Below are positions 34,039 to 43,289 of a stretch of DNA of 64,000 nt, piece by piece. The DNA lies in contig NZ_CP021422.1 of the NCBI RefSeq assembly GCF_002201475.1, positions 3,038,001 through 3,102,000 on the forward strand, written 5' to 3'. Both the position numbers and the translations under genes were made by a program. Position 1 is the stretch's first letter, and every line of letters starts with the position of its first letter. This DNA is from Acutalibacter muris (GTDB taxonomy: Bacteria > Bacillota > Clostridia > Oscillospirales > Acutalibacteraceae). The notes below the pieces were generated by a model. That model was not told where the DNA came from, searched no databases, and saw nothing but the letters and a program-made list of their open reading frames with translations.

Positions 34039-35858
34039 TGACGGAAAACTACTACAGACACATCATAAGCGTCCTGCCAAAATACGACCTGGAGGACTAT
34101 CCCCCGGAGCTCTTCATGCGTTTTGCGGAGCACGGGGCCCTGCTCAGAAGGGACTGGCCCTGGTGCCGGGAGCTTTCAGAGGAGATGTTCCTCTCCTGGG
34201 TGCTCTGCCCCCGGGTGAACAACGAGGAGCTCTCCGACTGCCGGGAGCTGTTCTATAAGGAGCTGGCCCCAAGGGTAAAGGATTTAAGCCTGACAGAAGC
34301 GATACTCGAAGCAAACCGCTGGTGCGCCGAAAACGTTACCTACCGCTCCACGGACATACGCACGGCCTCGGCCCTGTCGGTATACGAGAGCGGCTGCGGC
34401 CGCTGCGGCGAGGAATCCATGTTCGCGGTAAACGCCCTGAGGAGCATCGGCGTCGCTGCCCGGCAGGTGTACGCCCCCTGGTGGTCTCACTGTGACGACA
34501 ACCACGCCTGGGTGGAGGCCTACGACGGCAATAGCTGGCGCTTTCTGGGAGCCTGCGAGCCCGAGCCCCGGCCGGACCTGGGCTGGTTTCTCCCGGCGGC
34601 GGGCCGGGCCATGCTCTGCCACGCCAAGTGCTTTGTGGGCGATAACGAGGACTGGGAGCGGCTGCTGCCCGGGGAGGACCTGCGGGAGGTGGACCTGCGG
34701 GAGGGCGTGGCGTACATCAGCGTCACCCAAAGATATGCAAAGGTAAGGCCCTTTACGGTTCACATAACCGACGCAGCGGGCAACAGCCTGACAGGGGCTA
34801 TCGTTGAGTATTACGTACTTAACGAGGGCCTTTTGAGGAAGATAGCCGAGCGCACTACTGACAGCGGGGGGAAAGCCGTTATGAGCCTTGGCCTTGGCAG
34901 CCTTTGGGTAACTGCCCGGCAGGGGAATATGTCCGCCGAGTTCCTTGTAAACACGGCGGAGACCGGCACCGTGGAGCTCTCTCTGCCCCAGAGGGACTCT
35001 GTTCCCGCCAGCTTCGACTTCCTCCCCCCCGAAGGCAGCAGTGTAAAGCCCCTTGCCTTATCAGAACCCGAAAGGCTCAAGCGGCAGAAGGCCCTAAACC
35101 GCGCGAAGGAGCTCTACGACAGCCACCACCCCGGCGGCGGCTCTGTGCCAAAGAAGCCCAGGCTATGGCCCTGGGAGCGTTTCCCGGCCGGGGAAGTGCC
35201 CGAGCTCTGGCAGGACGGCTCTGCCCACGATACAAGCGGCCCGGTGGGAAAGCTCACCCTGTGCCGTGGCCAGGGCAAGGGCGCGGTGGGGCTCATGCGC
35301 TGGAAGGAGGGCTGGTGGGCCGTCACAATGCCCCCCGGCACTGAAGCCGAACTGCCTGCGGGAAAATACCGGCTCATCACCTCCGTCCGCCTGCCAAGCG
35401 GAGCCCAGCTGGGAAGGCTTACGGATTTCACCCTGGCCCCTGACGAGCCCACAGAGCTGGCCGTGAGTTTCCGCAAGGCCAGTCCCAACGACCTGCTGCA
35501 AAAGCTCCCCCTGCCCGACCCGGGCTTCAGCTTCCGGGGCCCCGCGCTCCTGTGCTGGATAGACCCGGGGGCCGAGCCCACAGAGCACCTTTTAAACGAG
35601 CTGAAAGCTTTTGGAGAATTTCCCTGTCCTATACACTTTATCTGCCGCCAGCCAAAGGCGGCTTTCGGCCCCGGCATAACCCCCCACCCCTGGGAGGAAT
35701 ACGCCGCCGAGACCATGGCCCGGCGGCTGTTCCAGGAGCCGGGCCATCTGCCCCTGGCCGTGCTGGCTGATAAGGAGGGCTGTGCCCGCTTCGTCAGCGC
35801 TGGGTACAACGTGGGCCTTATTGAACTTGCCGCGGAGCTGTGCGGCCTTATCAAATAA
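34038..35858 (+). CDS. Transglutaminase-like superfamily protein with Ig-like extension
   Basis: The 606-residue protein has a transglutaminase-like domain (about residues 85-185) with Cys123 in GCGRCGEES, His156 in DDNHAWVEAY and an acidic residue near ACEPEP in place of the third member of the triad. After about 230 residues come repeated beta-rich segments of carboxypeptidase-regulatory or Ig type. There is no signal peptide or membrane helix. Such enzymes are often peptide or glycopeptide hydrolases. It directly follows the fucosidase, so a joint role on fucosylated glycopeptides is possible, but this is inference. Confidence 0.72.
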   Translation: MTENYYRHIISVLPKYDLEDYPPELFMRFAEHGALLRRDWPWCRELSEEMFLSWVLCPRVNNEELSDCRELFYKELAPRVKDLSLTEAILEANRWCAENVTYRSTDIRTASALSVYESGCGRCGEESMFAVNALRSIGVAARQVYAPWWSHCDDNHAWVEAYDGNSWRFLGACEPEPRPDLGWFLPAAGRAMLCHAKCFVGDNEDWERLLPGEDLREVDLREGVAYISVTQRYAKVRPFTVHITDAAGNSLTGAIVEYYVLNEGLLRKIAERTTDSGGKAVMSLGLGSLWVTARQGNMSAEFLVNTAETGTVELSLPQRDSVPASFDFLPPEGSSVKPLALSEPERLKRQKALNRAKELYDSHHPGGGSVPKKPRLWPWERFPAGEVPELWQDGSAHDTSGPVGKLTLCRGQGKGAVGLMRWKEGWWAVTMPPGTEAELPAGKYRLITSVRLPSGAQLGRLTDFTLAPDEPTELAVSFRKASPNDLLQKLPLPDPGFSFRGPALLCWIDPGAEPTEHLLNELKAFGEFPCPIHFICRQPKAAFGPGITPHPWEEYAAETMARRLFQEPGHLPLAVLADKEGCARFVSAGYNVGLIELAAELCGLIK

Positions 35859-35878
35859 CCGAAGGAAAGGTATTTCAT

Positions 35879-36403
35879 ATGCAGAACGATACCCTGAACG
35901 TACTTAAGACCCGCCGGAGCGTCCGAAAATACAAGCCGGACCAGGTGGACCCCGAAACCCTTGACGCCATTTTAGAGGCCGGCACCTACGCCCCCAGCGG
36001 CATGGGCAAGCAGCCCTCGGTAATAGTGGCCGTGCAGAGCCCCGAGGACCGCAAGGCCGTCATGGAACTCAACAAAAAGGCCCGGGGCGGCAGCGGCGAC
36101 CCCTACTACGGCGCGCCCACCATCGTGCTGGTGCTGGCGGACAGCAATATCACCGGCACCTTTGTGGAGGACGGCTCCTGCGTGCTCAACACCATGATGG
36201 CGGCGGCCCACTCCCTGGGGGTCAGCTCCTGCTGGATACACGGCGAGCACCTGATGTTCGACCTGCCCGAGGGCAAGGCCCTGCTGAAAAAATGGGGCCT
36301 TCCCGAGGACCTGCGGGGCGTGGGCTCCCTGGCCCTGGGCTACGCGGAGGGCCAGCCTCCCCAGCCGAAGCCCCGAAAAGAGGGCTATATAAAAATTGTA
36401 TAA
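35879..36403 (+). CDS. Nitroreductase-family flavoprotein
   Basis: The 174-residue protein begins VLKTRRSVRKYKPDQVDPET and continues with ILEAGTYAPSGMGKQ, the FMN-binding N-terminus of the nitroreductase family, and has the C-terminal SLALGYAEGQPPQPKPRK. It reduces nitro groups, quinones or flavin-linked substrates with NAD(P)H. AGGAAAGG precedes the ATG at 35879 by seven bases. It ends the ispDF-fucosidase-transglutaminase transcription unit at the terminator at 36430. Confidence 0.92.
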   Translation: MQNDTLNVLKTRRSVRKYKPDQVDPETLDAILEAGTYAPSGMGKQPSVIVAVQSPEDRKAVMELNKKARGGSGDPYYGAPTIVLVLADSNITGTFVEDGSCVLNTMMAAAHSLGVSSCWIHGEHLMFDLPEGKALLKKWGLPEDLRGVGSLALGYAEGQPPQPKPRKEGYIKIV

Positions 36404-36429
36404 ATCATGAACTGACGGTAAATTTCCGG

Positions 36430-36469
36430 GCCGCGGGAGAGATATTCGCTCCTGCGGCTTGTTTTTTTC
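36430..36469 (+). terminator. Terminator after the nitroreductase gene
   Basis: GCCGCGGGAG pairs with CTCCTGCGGC around AGATATTCG, then TTGTTTTTTT. The T-run overlaps the -35 region of the next promoter. Confidence 0.88.
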
Positions 36470-36487
36470 CGCAAAAGCCGTTATAAT
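36459..36487 (+). promoter_or_regulatory. Promoter of the binding-protein/thyX operon
   Basis: TTGTTT at 36459-36464 and TATAAT at 36482-36487 are 17 bases apart, 58 bases ahead of the lipoprotein ATG. Confidence 0.7.
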
Positions 36488-36544
36488 AAGAGCAAACTGG
36501 AAAATTCCGGCCTTTTGGCTGAGTTGATAGAAAGGCGTGGTCAT

Positions 36545-37972
36545 ATGAAAAAAAGCCGGAGACTACAAGCGGGACTGCTGGGCGCGGCCCTGGCGGCGCT
36601 CCTGACCCTTGGGGGCTGCGGCCAGACGGAGCCCGTGGCGGCGGACGAGCCCCTGCTGCCAAAGAACGACGGTCGGCCCGCAAAGCTGACTGTAGCAATA
36701 GAGTCGCCCGAGGACATAGCCCTTATCAACACAAATGGGGCATTGGAGCGGGTGATGAAGGAGATAATCGCAAAATATCAGGCCGACTTCCCCGACACCG
36801 AGATAGAGCTCGTATACGACGCCCGGGGCGAGAAAATAGCCGCCGGGGGCGGGAACGCGCCGGATATCGAGCTGTTCACAGGCCAGGACCCCTATTATAA
36901 GCACAAGGAGCAGCTCCCCCGGAACACGGACTGGCTCCTGGACCTGACCCCCTACGAGGAGGCCTGGACCGACGAGGGCACCGTGTCGAACCCCGCAAGC
37001 CTTATAATGCGCTTTATGGGCGGGGACAATATCTACGCCCTCCCCTTTAGCTACGACCAGATAATGCTCTACTACCGCTGGGACTGGTTCCACGAGTACA
37101 ATCTGGACTACAACGAGGAGGAGAAAGCGTCGGTAAACGTTTGGAACCGTTTTCTCGTGGCCGGGGAGAAGCTTGGTGACAAAGGGCGGCTGGCCATAGA
37201 CAAGACCGTAAAGCCCTATCTCTTCGACGCCCTGCTCTGGAGCTGGGTGGGCCAGCGGCGCGTTGCCGACCCGGCCTTCGGGTACTACCAGCCCGATGGC
37301 AGCACCATCTTCACCCTGGAATCCGCCCAAAACGCCGCGGAGACCTACGAGCAGGTGCTGAAGCTGGATATGGGGGCGGAGGACCCCATAGGGGCCTTTA
37401 TAGACGGCGAAGCCGGGATGTACCTGGGCACAGGCATGGATATGGTAAGGCTCAGCAAGGAGATGCCCGGAAAGGTGAACGAGGACTGGTACGCCGTGGG
37501 CCTGCCAAAGGGTATCGGCGGCAAGACAGCCCCCCTGCTGGGCTGGTCGGCCTGGGGGGTGAACAAGGACAGCCCGGAGCCGGAAAAGGCCGTGCATTTC
37601 CTCTGGTATATGACAAACGCGGATAATAACACCCATATGTATATGGAGCTCAAGGACTATGGCGTAAAGCCCCTCTACCGGGAGATAGAGGCCTATGAGC
37701 CCTCCCTGCTGGAGGGCGGCTGGTACGGCGAAACCGACCTTTTGAACACCCCCAGCTACCGTTACGCCAGCGCCCCGGTGGTCTTTGAGGAAAGCACCGG
37801 CGTAAATAACCCGGTCTTCTCCTCCCTTCTCAGCGGCCTTGAGAGCGGGGACGTCACAGCCGGAGAAATGCTGGTGGGGCTTGACAAGGAGTACGCAAGG
37901 CTTCTTGAGGAATACACCGCCGGGGGCGGCAAGCTGCCCTGGCAGACAGATAATACGGAGGGAAACCCATGA
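36545..37972 (+). CDS. Orphan extracellular solute-binding lipoprotein (family 1)
   Basis: The 475-residue protein has a lipoprotein signal peptide with lipobox LGGC (Cys25) and a periplasmic-binding fold. It has the family-1 hinge segments IYALPFSYDQIMLYYRWDWF and GLPKGIGGKTAPLLGWSAWG. No permease or ATPase genes are near; instead its stop overlaps thyX by four bases. It may serve permeases encoded elsewhere or act as a sensor. AGAAAGG lies 10 bases before the ATG. Odd: a sugar-type binding protein heads a nucleotide and cell-wall operon. Confidence 0.88.
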   Translation: MKKSRRLQAGLLGAALAALLTLGGCGQTEPVAADEPLLPKNDGRPAKLTVAIESPEDIALINTNGALERVMKEIIAKYQADFPDTEIELVYDARGEKIAAGGGNAPDIELFTGQDPYYKHKEQLPRNTDWLLDLTPYEEAWTDEGTVSNPASLIMRFMGGDNIYALPFSYDQIMLYYRWDWFHEYNLDYNEEEKASVNVWNRFLVAGEKLGDKGRLAIDKTVKPYLFDALLWSWVGQRRVADPAFGYYQPDGSTIFTLESAQNAAETYEQVLKLDMGAEDPIGAFIDGEAGMYLGTGMDMVRLSKEMPGKVNEDWYAVGLPKGIGGKTAPLLGWSAWGVNKDSPEPEKAVHFLWYMTNADNNTHMYMELKDYGVKPLYREIEAYEPSLLEGGWYGETDLLNTPSYRYASAPVVFEESTGVNNPVFSSLLSGLESGDVTAGEMLVGLDKEYARLLEEYTAGGGKLPWQTDNTEGNP

Positions 37973-38739
37973 ACGTAAAGCTTTTAGCTTATACGCCCGA
38001 CCCCGAGCGCACCGTGGCCTGCGCCGCCAAGCTCTGCTACGCCGCCGCGGACATAGACACGGTGATGGAGGGCCTTACAGAGGAAAAGACCAGTTCCTTT
38101 ATCAATATGCTCTCCGAACTGGGCCACGAGAGCCCCGTCGAGCACGCCAGCTTCACCTTCGGCATAGAGGGGGTGTCCCGGTCCCTGCTGGCACAGCTGA
38201 CGCGCCACCGGCTGGCCTCCTACAGCGTCCAGAGCCAGCGGTATGTAAAGGAGTCCGCCTTTGAGTTTGTCCTGCCCCCGGAGATAGAAGCCATGCCCGA
38301 GACAAAGCGGGAGTTTTTATTAGCCATGGAGGAGGACCAGCGGCACTACGAGCGGCTGGCGGAGCTCTTGCAGCGAAAGCACGAAACCGAATTTTTAGCC
38401 CAGGGCCTGAGTGAAAAGGAAGCAAAGCGGAAAGCCGAGAAGAAGGCCATCGAGGACGCCCGCTTCGTCCTGCCCAACGCCTGCGCCACAAAGCTTATCT
38501 GCACCATGAACGCCCGGTCGCTCATGAACTTCTTCACCCACCGCTGCTGCAACAGGGCCCAGTGGGAGATACGGGCCCTTGCCGACGAAATGCTGCGACA
38601 GGTGAAGGCCGTGGCTCCGGACCTGTTCAAAAAGGCCGGCCCCCCCTGCCTAAGGGGCTCCTGCCCCGAGGGGAAAATGAGCTGCGGCAAAGCCAATGAA
38701 GTCCGGGAGCGTTTTGGCAAGATGGGGGCCGGAAAATGA
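37969..38739 (+). CDS. thyX: FAD-dependent thymidylate synthase
   Basis: The 256-residue protein carries the ThyX signature RHRLASYSVQSQR exactly (Arg79-His80-Arg81, Ser84, Ser89, Arg91). It methylates dUMP to dTMP using methylene-tetrahydrofolate and reduced FAD. It overlaps the binding-protein gene by four bases and the RpiB-like gene by four bases (ATGA both times), so translation is coupled. Tmk, which uses its product, follows two genes later. Confidence 0.97.
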   Translation: MNVKLLAYTPDPERTVACAAKLCYAAADIDTVMEGLTEEKTSSFINMLSELGHESPVEHASFTFGIEGVSRSLLAQLTRHRLASYSVQSQRYVKESAFEFVLPPEIEAMPETKREFLLAMEEDQRHYERLAELLQRKHETEFLAQGLSEKEAKRKAEKKAIEDARFVLPNACATKLICTMNARSLMNFFTHRCCNRAQWEIRALADEMLRQVKAVAPDLFKKAGPPCLRGSCPEGKMSCGKANEVRERFGKMGAGK

Positions 38740-39350
38740 AGGTCGGCGTGATACAGGCCTCCTCCCAGCGGGAGAAGAACCCCCTGATATACGACTGCAC
38801 TAAAAAGGCCGCCGAACCCCACGGCCATACGGTGATAAACTTCGGGGTATTCCCGGAGGAGACAGAGAACTGGTCCTATGTGGAGACCGCCTTTCTATCA
38901 AGTCTCCTGCTCTCAAGCGGAGCGGTGGACTTCATAGTCACCGGCTGCTCCTCGGGCCAGGGGATGATGCTTGCCTGCAACAGTCTGCCCGGGGTCCTCT
39001 GCGGCTACCTGCCCACTCCCCAGGACGCGTTTCTGTTCGGCCGGATAAACGGCGGCAACGCGGCTTCACTGCCCCTGGGCCTGGGCTTCGGCTGGTGTGG
39101 GGAGATAAACCTACAGTGCACCCTTGAGAAGCTCTTTGACGGAGACTTCGGCGTGGGCTGGCCCCCGTCAGAGTCCGAACGCAAGCGCCGGGACACGGAG
39201 CTTTTAAAGGCGCTGAATACCGCCGGGAAAAGGCCACTGTCTGAAGGTCTGAAGCTGTACCCCGGAGAGCTTATAGAGAAAGCCAAAAGCCGGGAAAAGG
39301 TCATGGAATATATCAGGGAATTTGGAAAGGAGCCGGTCATATGGGCTTGA
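38736..39350 (+). CDS. RpiB/LacA/LacB-family sugar-phosphate isomerase-like protein
   Basis: The 204-residue protein resembles ribose-5-phosphate isomerase B in its first 140 residues, with VTGCSSGQGMMLACNSLPGV the catalytic Cys loop and GRINGGNAASLPLG the anion-hole segment. It has an unusual C-terminal extension of about 60 residues. It interconverts phosphorylated aldoses and ketoses, for example ribose-5-phosphate and ribulose-5-phosphate, which suits a nucleotide operon. The exact substrate is not clear. It overlaps tmk by 10 bases. Confidence 0.8.
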   Translation: MKVGVIQASSQREKNPLIYDCTKKAAEPHGHTVINFGVFPEETENWSYVETAFLSSLLLSSGAVDFIVTGCSSGQGMMLACNSLPGVLCGYLPTPQDAFLFGRINGGNAASLPLGLGFGWCGEINLQCTLEKLFDGDFGVGWPPSESERKRRDTELLKALNTAGKRPLSEGLKLYPGELIEKAKSREKVMEYIREFGKEPVIWA

Positions 39351-39988
39351 TAGTTCTCGAGGGCCTGGACGGCAGCGGCAAGAGCACCCAGCTGCCCCTT
39401 TTGGAACAGGAGCTCCGGCGGCGGGGCCCGGTGCGCACGGTGTCCTTCCCCGACTACTCCTCCCCCTCCTCGGCCCTGGTGAAGATGTACCTTGGCGGCG
39501 AGTTCGGGGATAAGCCCGGGGACGTTAACGCCTACGCCGCCGGGGCGTTTTACGCCGTGGACCGCTACGCCAGCTTCAAAAAGGACTGGCAGCGGGACTA
39601 TGAGAGCGGAGTGACGATACTTGCCGGGAGATATACCACCTCCAACATGATATACCAGATGGAGAAGCTGCCCCGGTCCCAGTGGGAGGGCTACATCTCC
39701 TGGGCAGAGGACTTTGAATATGAAAGGCTGGGTCTCCCCCGGCCCCAGCGGGTCATCTTTCTGGATATGCCCCTTGACGCGGCCCAGAAGCTGCTCTCAA
39801 AAAGGTACGGGGGACACGACGAGAAAAAGGACCTGCACGAGCGGGACCTGCGCTACCTCGAGAGCTGCGCCCAGTGCGCCAGATTCGCGGCAGAGAAGCT
39901 GGGCTGGCGGGCCATAGGGTGCGCAAGAGGGGCCAAACCCCTGAGTATAGAGGAGATACACCGCCGGGTGGTCTCCGCCCTTGATTAA
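39341..39988 (+). CDS. tmk: Thymidylate kinase
   Basis: The 215-residue protein has the P-loop LEGLDGSGKST (7-15) and the DR-type motif VDRYASF. It phosphorylates dTMP to dTDP, the step after ThyX in the same operon. GGAAAGGAG precedes the ATG. Confidence 0.93.
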   Translation: MGLIVLEGLDGSGKSTQLPLLEQELRRRGPVRTVSFPDYSSPSSALVKMYLGGEFGDKPGDVNAYAAGAFYAVDRYASFKKDWQRDYESGVTILAGRYTTSNMIYQMEKLPRSQWEGYISWAEDFEYERLGLPRPQRVIFLDMPLDAAQKLLSKRYGGHDEKKDLHERDLRYLESCAQCARFAAEKLGWRAIGCARGAKPLSIEEIHRRVVSALD

Positions 39989-40011
39989 AATATTAGGAAG
40001 GAGCAATATTT

Positions 40012-40557
40012 ATGGTATACGTACTTTTAGCGGAGGGCTTCGAGCTGGTGGAGGCCATGGCCCCGGTGGACGTACTGCGTCGGGCGAAGGTGGAGGTCGA
40101 AACGGTGGGGGTCACCGGCAAAACGGTAAGCTCCTCCAACGGCGTGCCCATAACAGCCGACCTTGAGATATCGGAGACCACGGCTGACGGTCTGGACTGC
40201 GTTATCCTGCCCGGGGGGCTCCCGGGGACCCTGAACCTGGAAAAGTCCCCAAAAGTCCAGGAGCTCATAGATTTCTGCGCACGGGAGGGGAAACTCCTTG
40301 GAGCTATCTGCGCCGCGCCCTCCATACTGGCCCATAAGGGGCTCCTGAAGGGCCGGGAGGCCACCGCCTTCCCAAGTTTCCAGAAGGACGTCACAGAGGG
40401 CGGCGGAGAGCTCTCCGATAGCTTCGTAGTCCGGGACGGCCAGTTCATCACCGCCCGGGGCATGGGCGTGTCCACCCGGTTCGGGCTGGCCCTGGCGGCG
40501 GCGCTCACCACCCCGGAGACCGCCGCGGAGATACAGGCGGGCATACAGTTCGCCTAA
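40012..40557 (+). CDS. DJ-1/PfpI-family protein
   Basis: The 181-residue protein has the DJ-1 nucleophile elbow GAICAAPSILA (Cys100) and the partner Glu14 near the N-terminus. It resembles YajL-type DJ-1 proteins, which are linked to repair of damaged proteins and metabolites. AAGGAGC lies nine bases before the start. Confidence 0.9.
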   Translation: MVYVLLAEGFELVEAMAPVDVLRRAKVEVETVGVTGKTVSSSNGVPITADLEISETTADGLDCVILPGGLPGTLNLEKSPKVQELIDFCAREGKLLGAICAAPSILAHKGLLKGREATAFPSFQKDVTEGGGELSDSFVVRDGQFITARGMGVSTRFGLALAAALTTPETAAEIQAGIQFA

Positions 40558-40577
40558 GAAGGGGAGGTAACTAAGCT

Positions 40578-41927
40578 ATGAACCAAAGACCACAGCAGCC
40601 GCAGCACAGAGGAGAGCCCCAGCGCGCGCCCCAACGCAGCAGCGCGGGCCCCCAGCAGGGCGGCCCACGCCCCGGAAACTTCCAGGTGAATATCGACCAG
40701 CGGGACCTGATGACCGGCCCCATAGAACAGCCCCGTGGAAGAAGACAGCCCGACTTGTATTCCGAGCCACCCTCCATGAAAAAGGCCCAGCTCACCGACA
40801 AGGAGCTGCGGGCGGAGAAGCGGGCCCATAAAAAGCGCAACCGTGTGAAGGCCCGGAAGAACAAGCGCATCTTCAAGATAATGTGGCTTTGCATGGTGCT
40901 GCTCATATCCTTCACCTTCGCCAGCTACCTTATCGGCGGCTCCAACGATTTCTTAGGCGCGGGCCGGCCCGAGGGCAAGGCCGACGTGACCATACCCGAG
41001 GGGGAGCTTACCGAGGACCAGCTGGCCGAAATACTCCACCAGGCGGGGATAATCAGCAAGCCGGAGTTTTTCAGTCTCTACTGCAAGATAAAAAAGAACA
41101 TCGACAGCTTCAGCCCGGGCACTAGGCTTCAGGTGGACACCAATATGGACTACGAGGCTATTATTACCGCCCTTAAGGGCGGCAACGAGAGCCGGGAGAT
41201 AGTCACCGTGGCCTTCCCCGAGGGCAGCACCGTTCTACAGATGGCAAACCTTTTGGAGGAGAACGAGGTCTGCACGGCCCAGGAGTTTTTGACAGAGGTG
41301 AACTCCGGGGATTACTCGGAGTATAAGGAGATAGCCGCCCTGGGTTCGGACACCGGCAATAAATACTATAAGCTGGAGGGCTACCTCTTCCCCGACACCT
41401 ATGACTTCTATAAAGGCGAGGACCTGGAGGACGTGATAGGCAAGTTTCTGTGGAACTTCCATCAAAAGCTCTCGGGCCGGCTCCAGGAGAAGGTGGACGC
41501 CTCGGGCATGACCCTTGACCAGGTGGTGACCCTTGCCAGCATCATCCAGGCTGAAGCCGCCGGCACCACGGATATGTTCAACGTATCCGCCGTTCTCCAC
41601 AACCGCCTGAACTTCGGCGGGGACTACGGCATATACAACCTGGAATGCGACTCCACCTCCTTCTATCCCTATAAGAACCAGCAGGAGATGGACCAGATGG
41701 GCGGCACCCTCAGCCACGGGGCCTATGACACCTATCAGGTCAGCGGCCTGCCCGCCGGAGCCATATGCAACCCCGGCCTGGACGCCCTAAACGCCGCTTT
41801 GAAGCCCAACGATTCCGGAGACGCGGCAAGGTACCTGTACTTCTGCCACTCGGCCGAGGGCGAGGCTTTCTATGCCACCAACGCCGACGACCACGAGTAC
41901 AACAAGCAGCTGGCGGGGCTGGAATGA
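40578..41927 (+). CDS. mltG: Endolytic murein transglycosylase
   Basis: The 449-residue protein has a cytoplasmic Gln/Pro/Arg-rich N-terminus of about 100 residues, one membrane helix (about 101-119), a LysM-like region and the YceG domain with catalytic Glu326 in TLASIIQAEAAGT. MltG cleaves nascent glycan strands and so sets their length. The long basic tail is more than is usual in Bacillus. The gene overlaps the U32 peptidase by four bases, which matches the Bacillus yrrL-yrrO neighbourhood with the two genes between missing. Confidence 0.93.
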   Translation: MNQRPQQPQHRGEPQRAPQRSSAGPQQGGPRPGNFQVNIDQRDLMTGPIEQPRGRRQPDLYSEPPSMKKAQLTDKELRAEKRAHKKRNRVKARKNKRIFKIMWLCMVLLISFTFASYLIGGSNDFLGAGRPEGKADVTIPEGELTEDQLAEILHQAGIISKPEFFSLYCKIKKNIDSFSPGTRLQVDTNMDYEAIITALKGGNESREIVTVAFPEGSTVLQMANLLEENEVCTAQEFLTEVNSGDYSEYKEIAALGSDTGNKYYKLEGYLFPDTYDFYKGEDLEDVIGKFLWNFHQKLSGRLQEKVDASGMTLDQVVTLASIIQAEAAGTTDMFNVSAVLHNRLNFGGDYGIYNLECDSTSFYPYKNQQEMDQMGGTLSHGAYDTYQVSGLPAGAICNPGLDALNAALKPNDSGDAARYLYFCHSAEGEAFYATNADDHEYNKQLAGLE

Positions 41928-43159
41928 TGAGGAAATCTGAACACGAGTTCAGGCCCAAGCCTGAACTCTTATCCCCGGCCGGGGATATGGAACGCTTAGA
42001 AGCCGCGGTGCGCTACGGCGCGGACGCGGTGTACCTTGCTGGCAAGGACTACGGTATGCGCGCCGCTCCGGGCAACTTCACCCGGGAGGAGCTTAAAAGG
42101 GCCGTAGAGCTCTGCCATAATAATGGGGTGCGGGTGCACGTAACCTGCAACACCCTGCCCAGAAACCACGAGCTCCGGGAACTGCCGGGCTTTCTCTCCT
42201 ACTGTGCCGAAATAGGTGTGGACGCGCTGATAATCTGCGACCTGGGGGTTTTGAGCCTTGCCAGGGAATACGCCCCAGGTGTGGACCTGCACGTGTCCAC
42301 CCAGACCGGCATAGTGAACTACGCCGCCGCCAAAGCCTGCTACGACCTGGGGGCAAGGCGGGTGGTGCTGGCGAGAGAGGTACCCCTCTCCGAGATAAAG
42401 GAGATAAGGGAAAATATCCCGGACGACCTGGAGCTGGAGGCCTTCGTCCACGGCAGTATGTGCGTCTCCTTCTCCGGGCGCTGTCTGCTGTCCAACTACA
42501 TGACCGGCCGGGACGCAAACCGGGGCCAGTGCGCCCAGCCCTGCCGGTGGGAGTATTTTCTCACGGAAAAGCAGCGGCCGGAGCGGCACTTCTCCATCGT
42601 GGAGCGGGGGGACGGCACATACATCATGAACTCCAACGACCTGTGCATGATAGAGCATATCCCGGAGATGCTCGACGCGGGCATTTGCAGTCTGAAGATA
42701 GAGGGCCGTGCGAAGTCCGCCTACTACGTGGCCTGCGTCACCGCCGCTTACCGGCGGGCCATAGATTTCTTCTATGAGCACCCGGGAGAAAAGCTGCCCC
42801 CGGAGATACTTTCGGAGACGGAAAAGATAAGCCATAGAACCTATTCCCCCGGCTTCTACTTCGGCGGCGAGCCAGGCCAGACCACGGACTGCAGCCATTA
42901 TACCCGGAACTACCAGGTGGCGGCGGTCTGCGCGGGCAGGTCCGGGGAGTACGTGCTCCTTCGACAACGCAACAAATTCCTAAGGGGCGCCGCCGTGGAC
43001 GTGCTCCAGCCCGGCGAGGCCTTCACCGCAACGCTCACGGAGATATACAATGAGGACTTTGAGCCCCTTGAGAGCGCGCCCCACGCGGAGATGCCGGTCT
43101 ACTGGAGGACTACGCTGCCCCTTGAGGAGGGGGCGTATATACGAATAAGGAGGGAATAG
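41924..43159 (+). CDS. Peptidase U32 family protein
   Basis: The 411-residue protein has ELLSPAGDMERLEAAVRYGA at its start and the family signature FVHGSMCVSFSGRCLLSNY then GRDANRGQCAQPCRWEY, whose Cys residues in related U32 enzymes bind an iron-sulphur cluster. Family members include collagenase-like proteins and RNA hydroxylases such as RlhA/TrhP; this one may be tRNA- or rRNA-modifying. The ATG overlaps the mltG stop. It ends the operon. Confidence 0.9.
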   Translation: MMRKSEHEFRPKPELLSPAGDMERLEAAVRYGADAVYLAGKDYGMRAAPGNFTREELKRAVELCHNNGVRVHVTCNTLPRNHELRELPGFLSYCAEIGVDALIICDLGVLSLAREYAPGVDLHVSTQTGIVNYAAAKACYDLGARRVVLAREVPLSEIKEIRENIPDDLELEAFVHGSMCVSFSGRCLLSNYMTGRDANRGQCAQPCRWEYFLTEKQRPERHFSIVERGDGTYIMNSNDLCMIEHIPEMLDAGICSLKIEGRAKSAYYVACVTAAYRRAIDFFYEHPGEKLPPEILSETEKISHRTYSPGFYFGGEPGQTTDCSHYTRNYQVAAVCAGRSGEYVLLRQRNKFLRGAAVDVLQPGEAFTATLTEIYNEDFEPLESAPHAEMPVYWRTTLPLEEGAYIRIRRE

Positions 43160-43234
43160 GCTTTAAACCAGTGAAGATAAGTCACATTATTATCTTTTCG
43201 CATTTTAGGTCTGGATTTTTTCTTGGGCTTGGTA

Positions 43235-43240
43235 TATAAT
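43235..43240 (+). promoter_or_regulatory. -10 box upstream of the XRE regulator
   Basis: TATAAT lies 50 bases before the ATG at 43290. The -35 region (TGGATT at 43212-43217, 17-base spacing) is weak, in keeping with a self-controlled regulator. Confidence 0.5.
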
Positions 43241-43289
43241 CATAATGTTCACATTTGCGAAAAGAAAAGCTTGGGAAGGGGGGGGCCGT

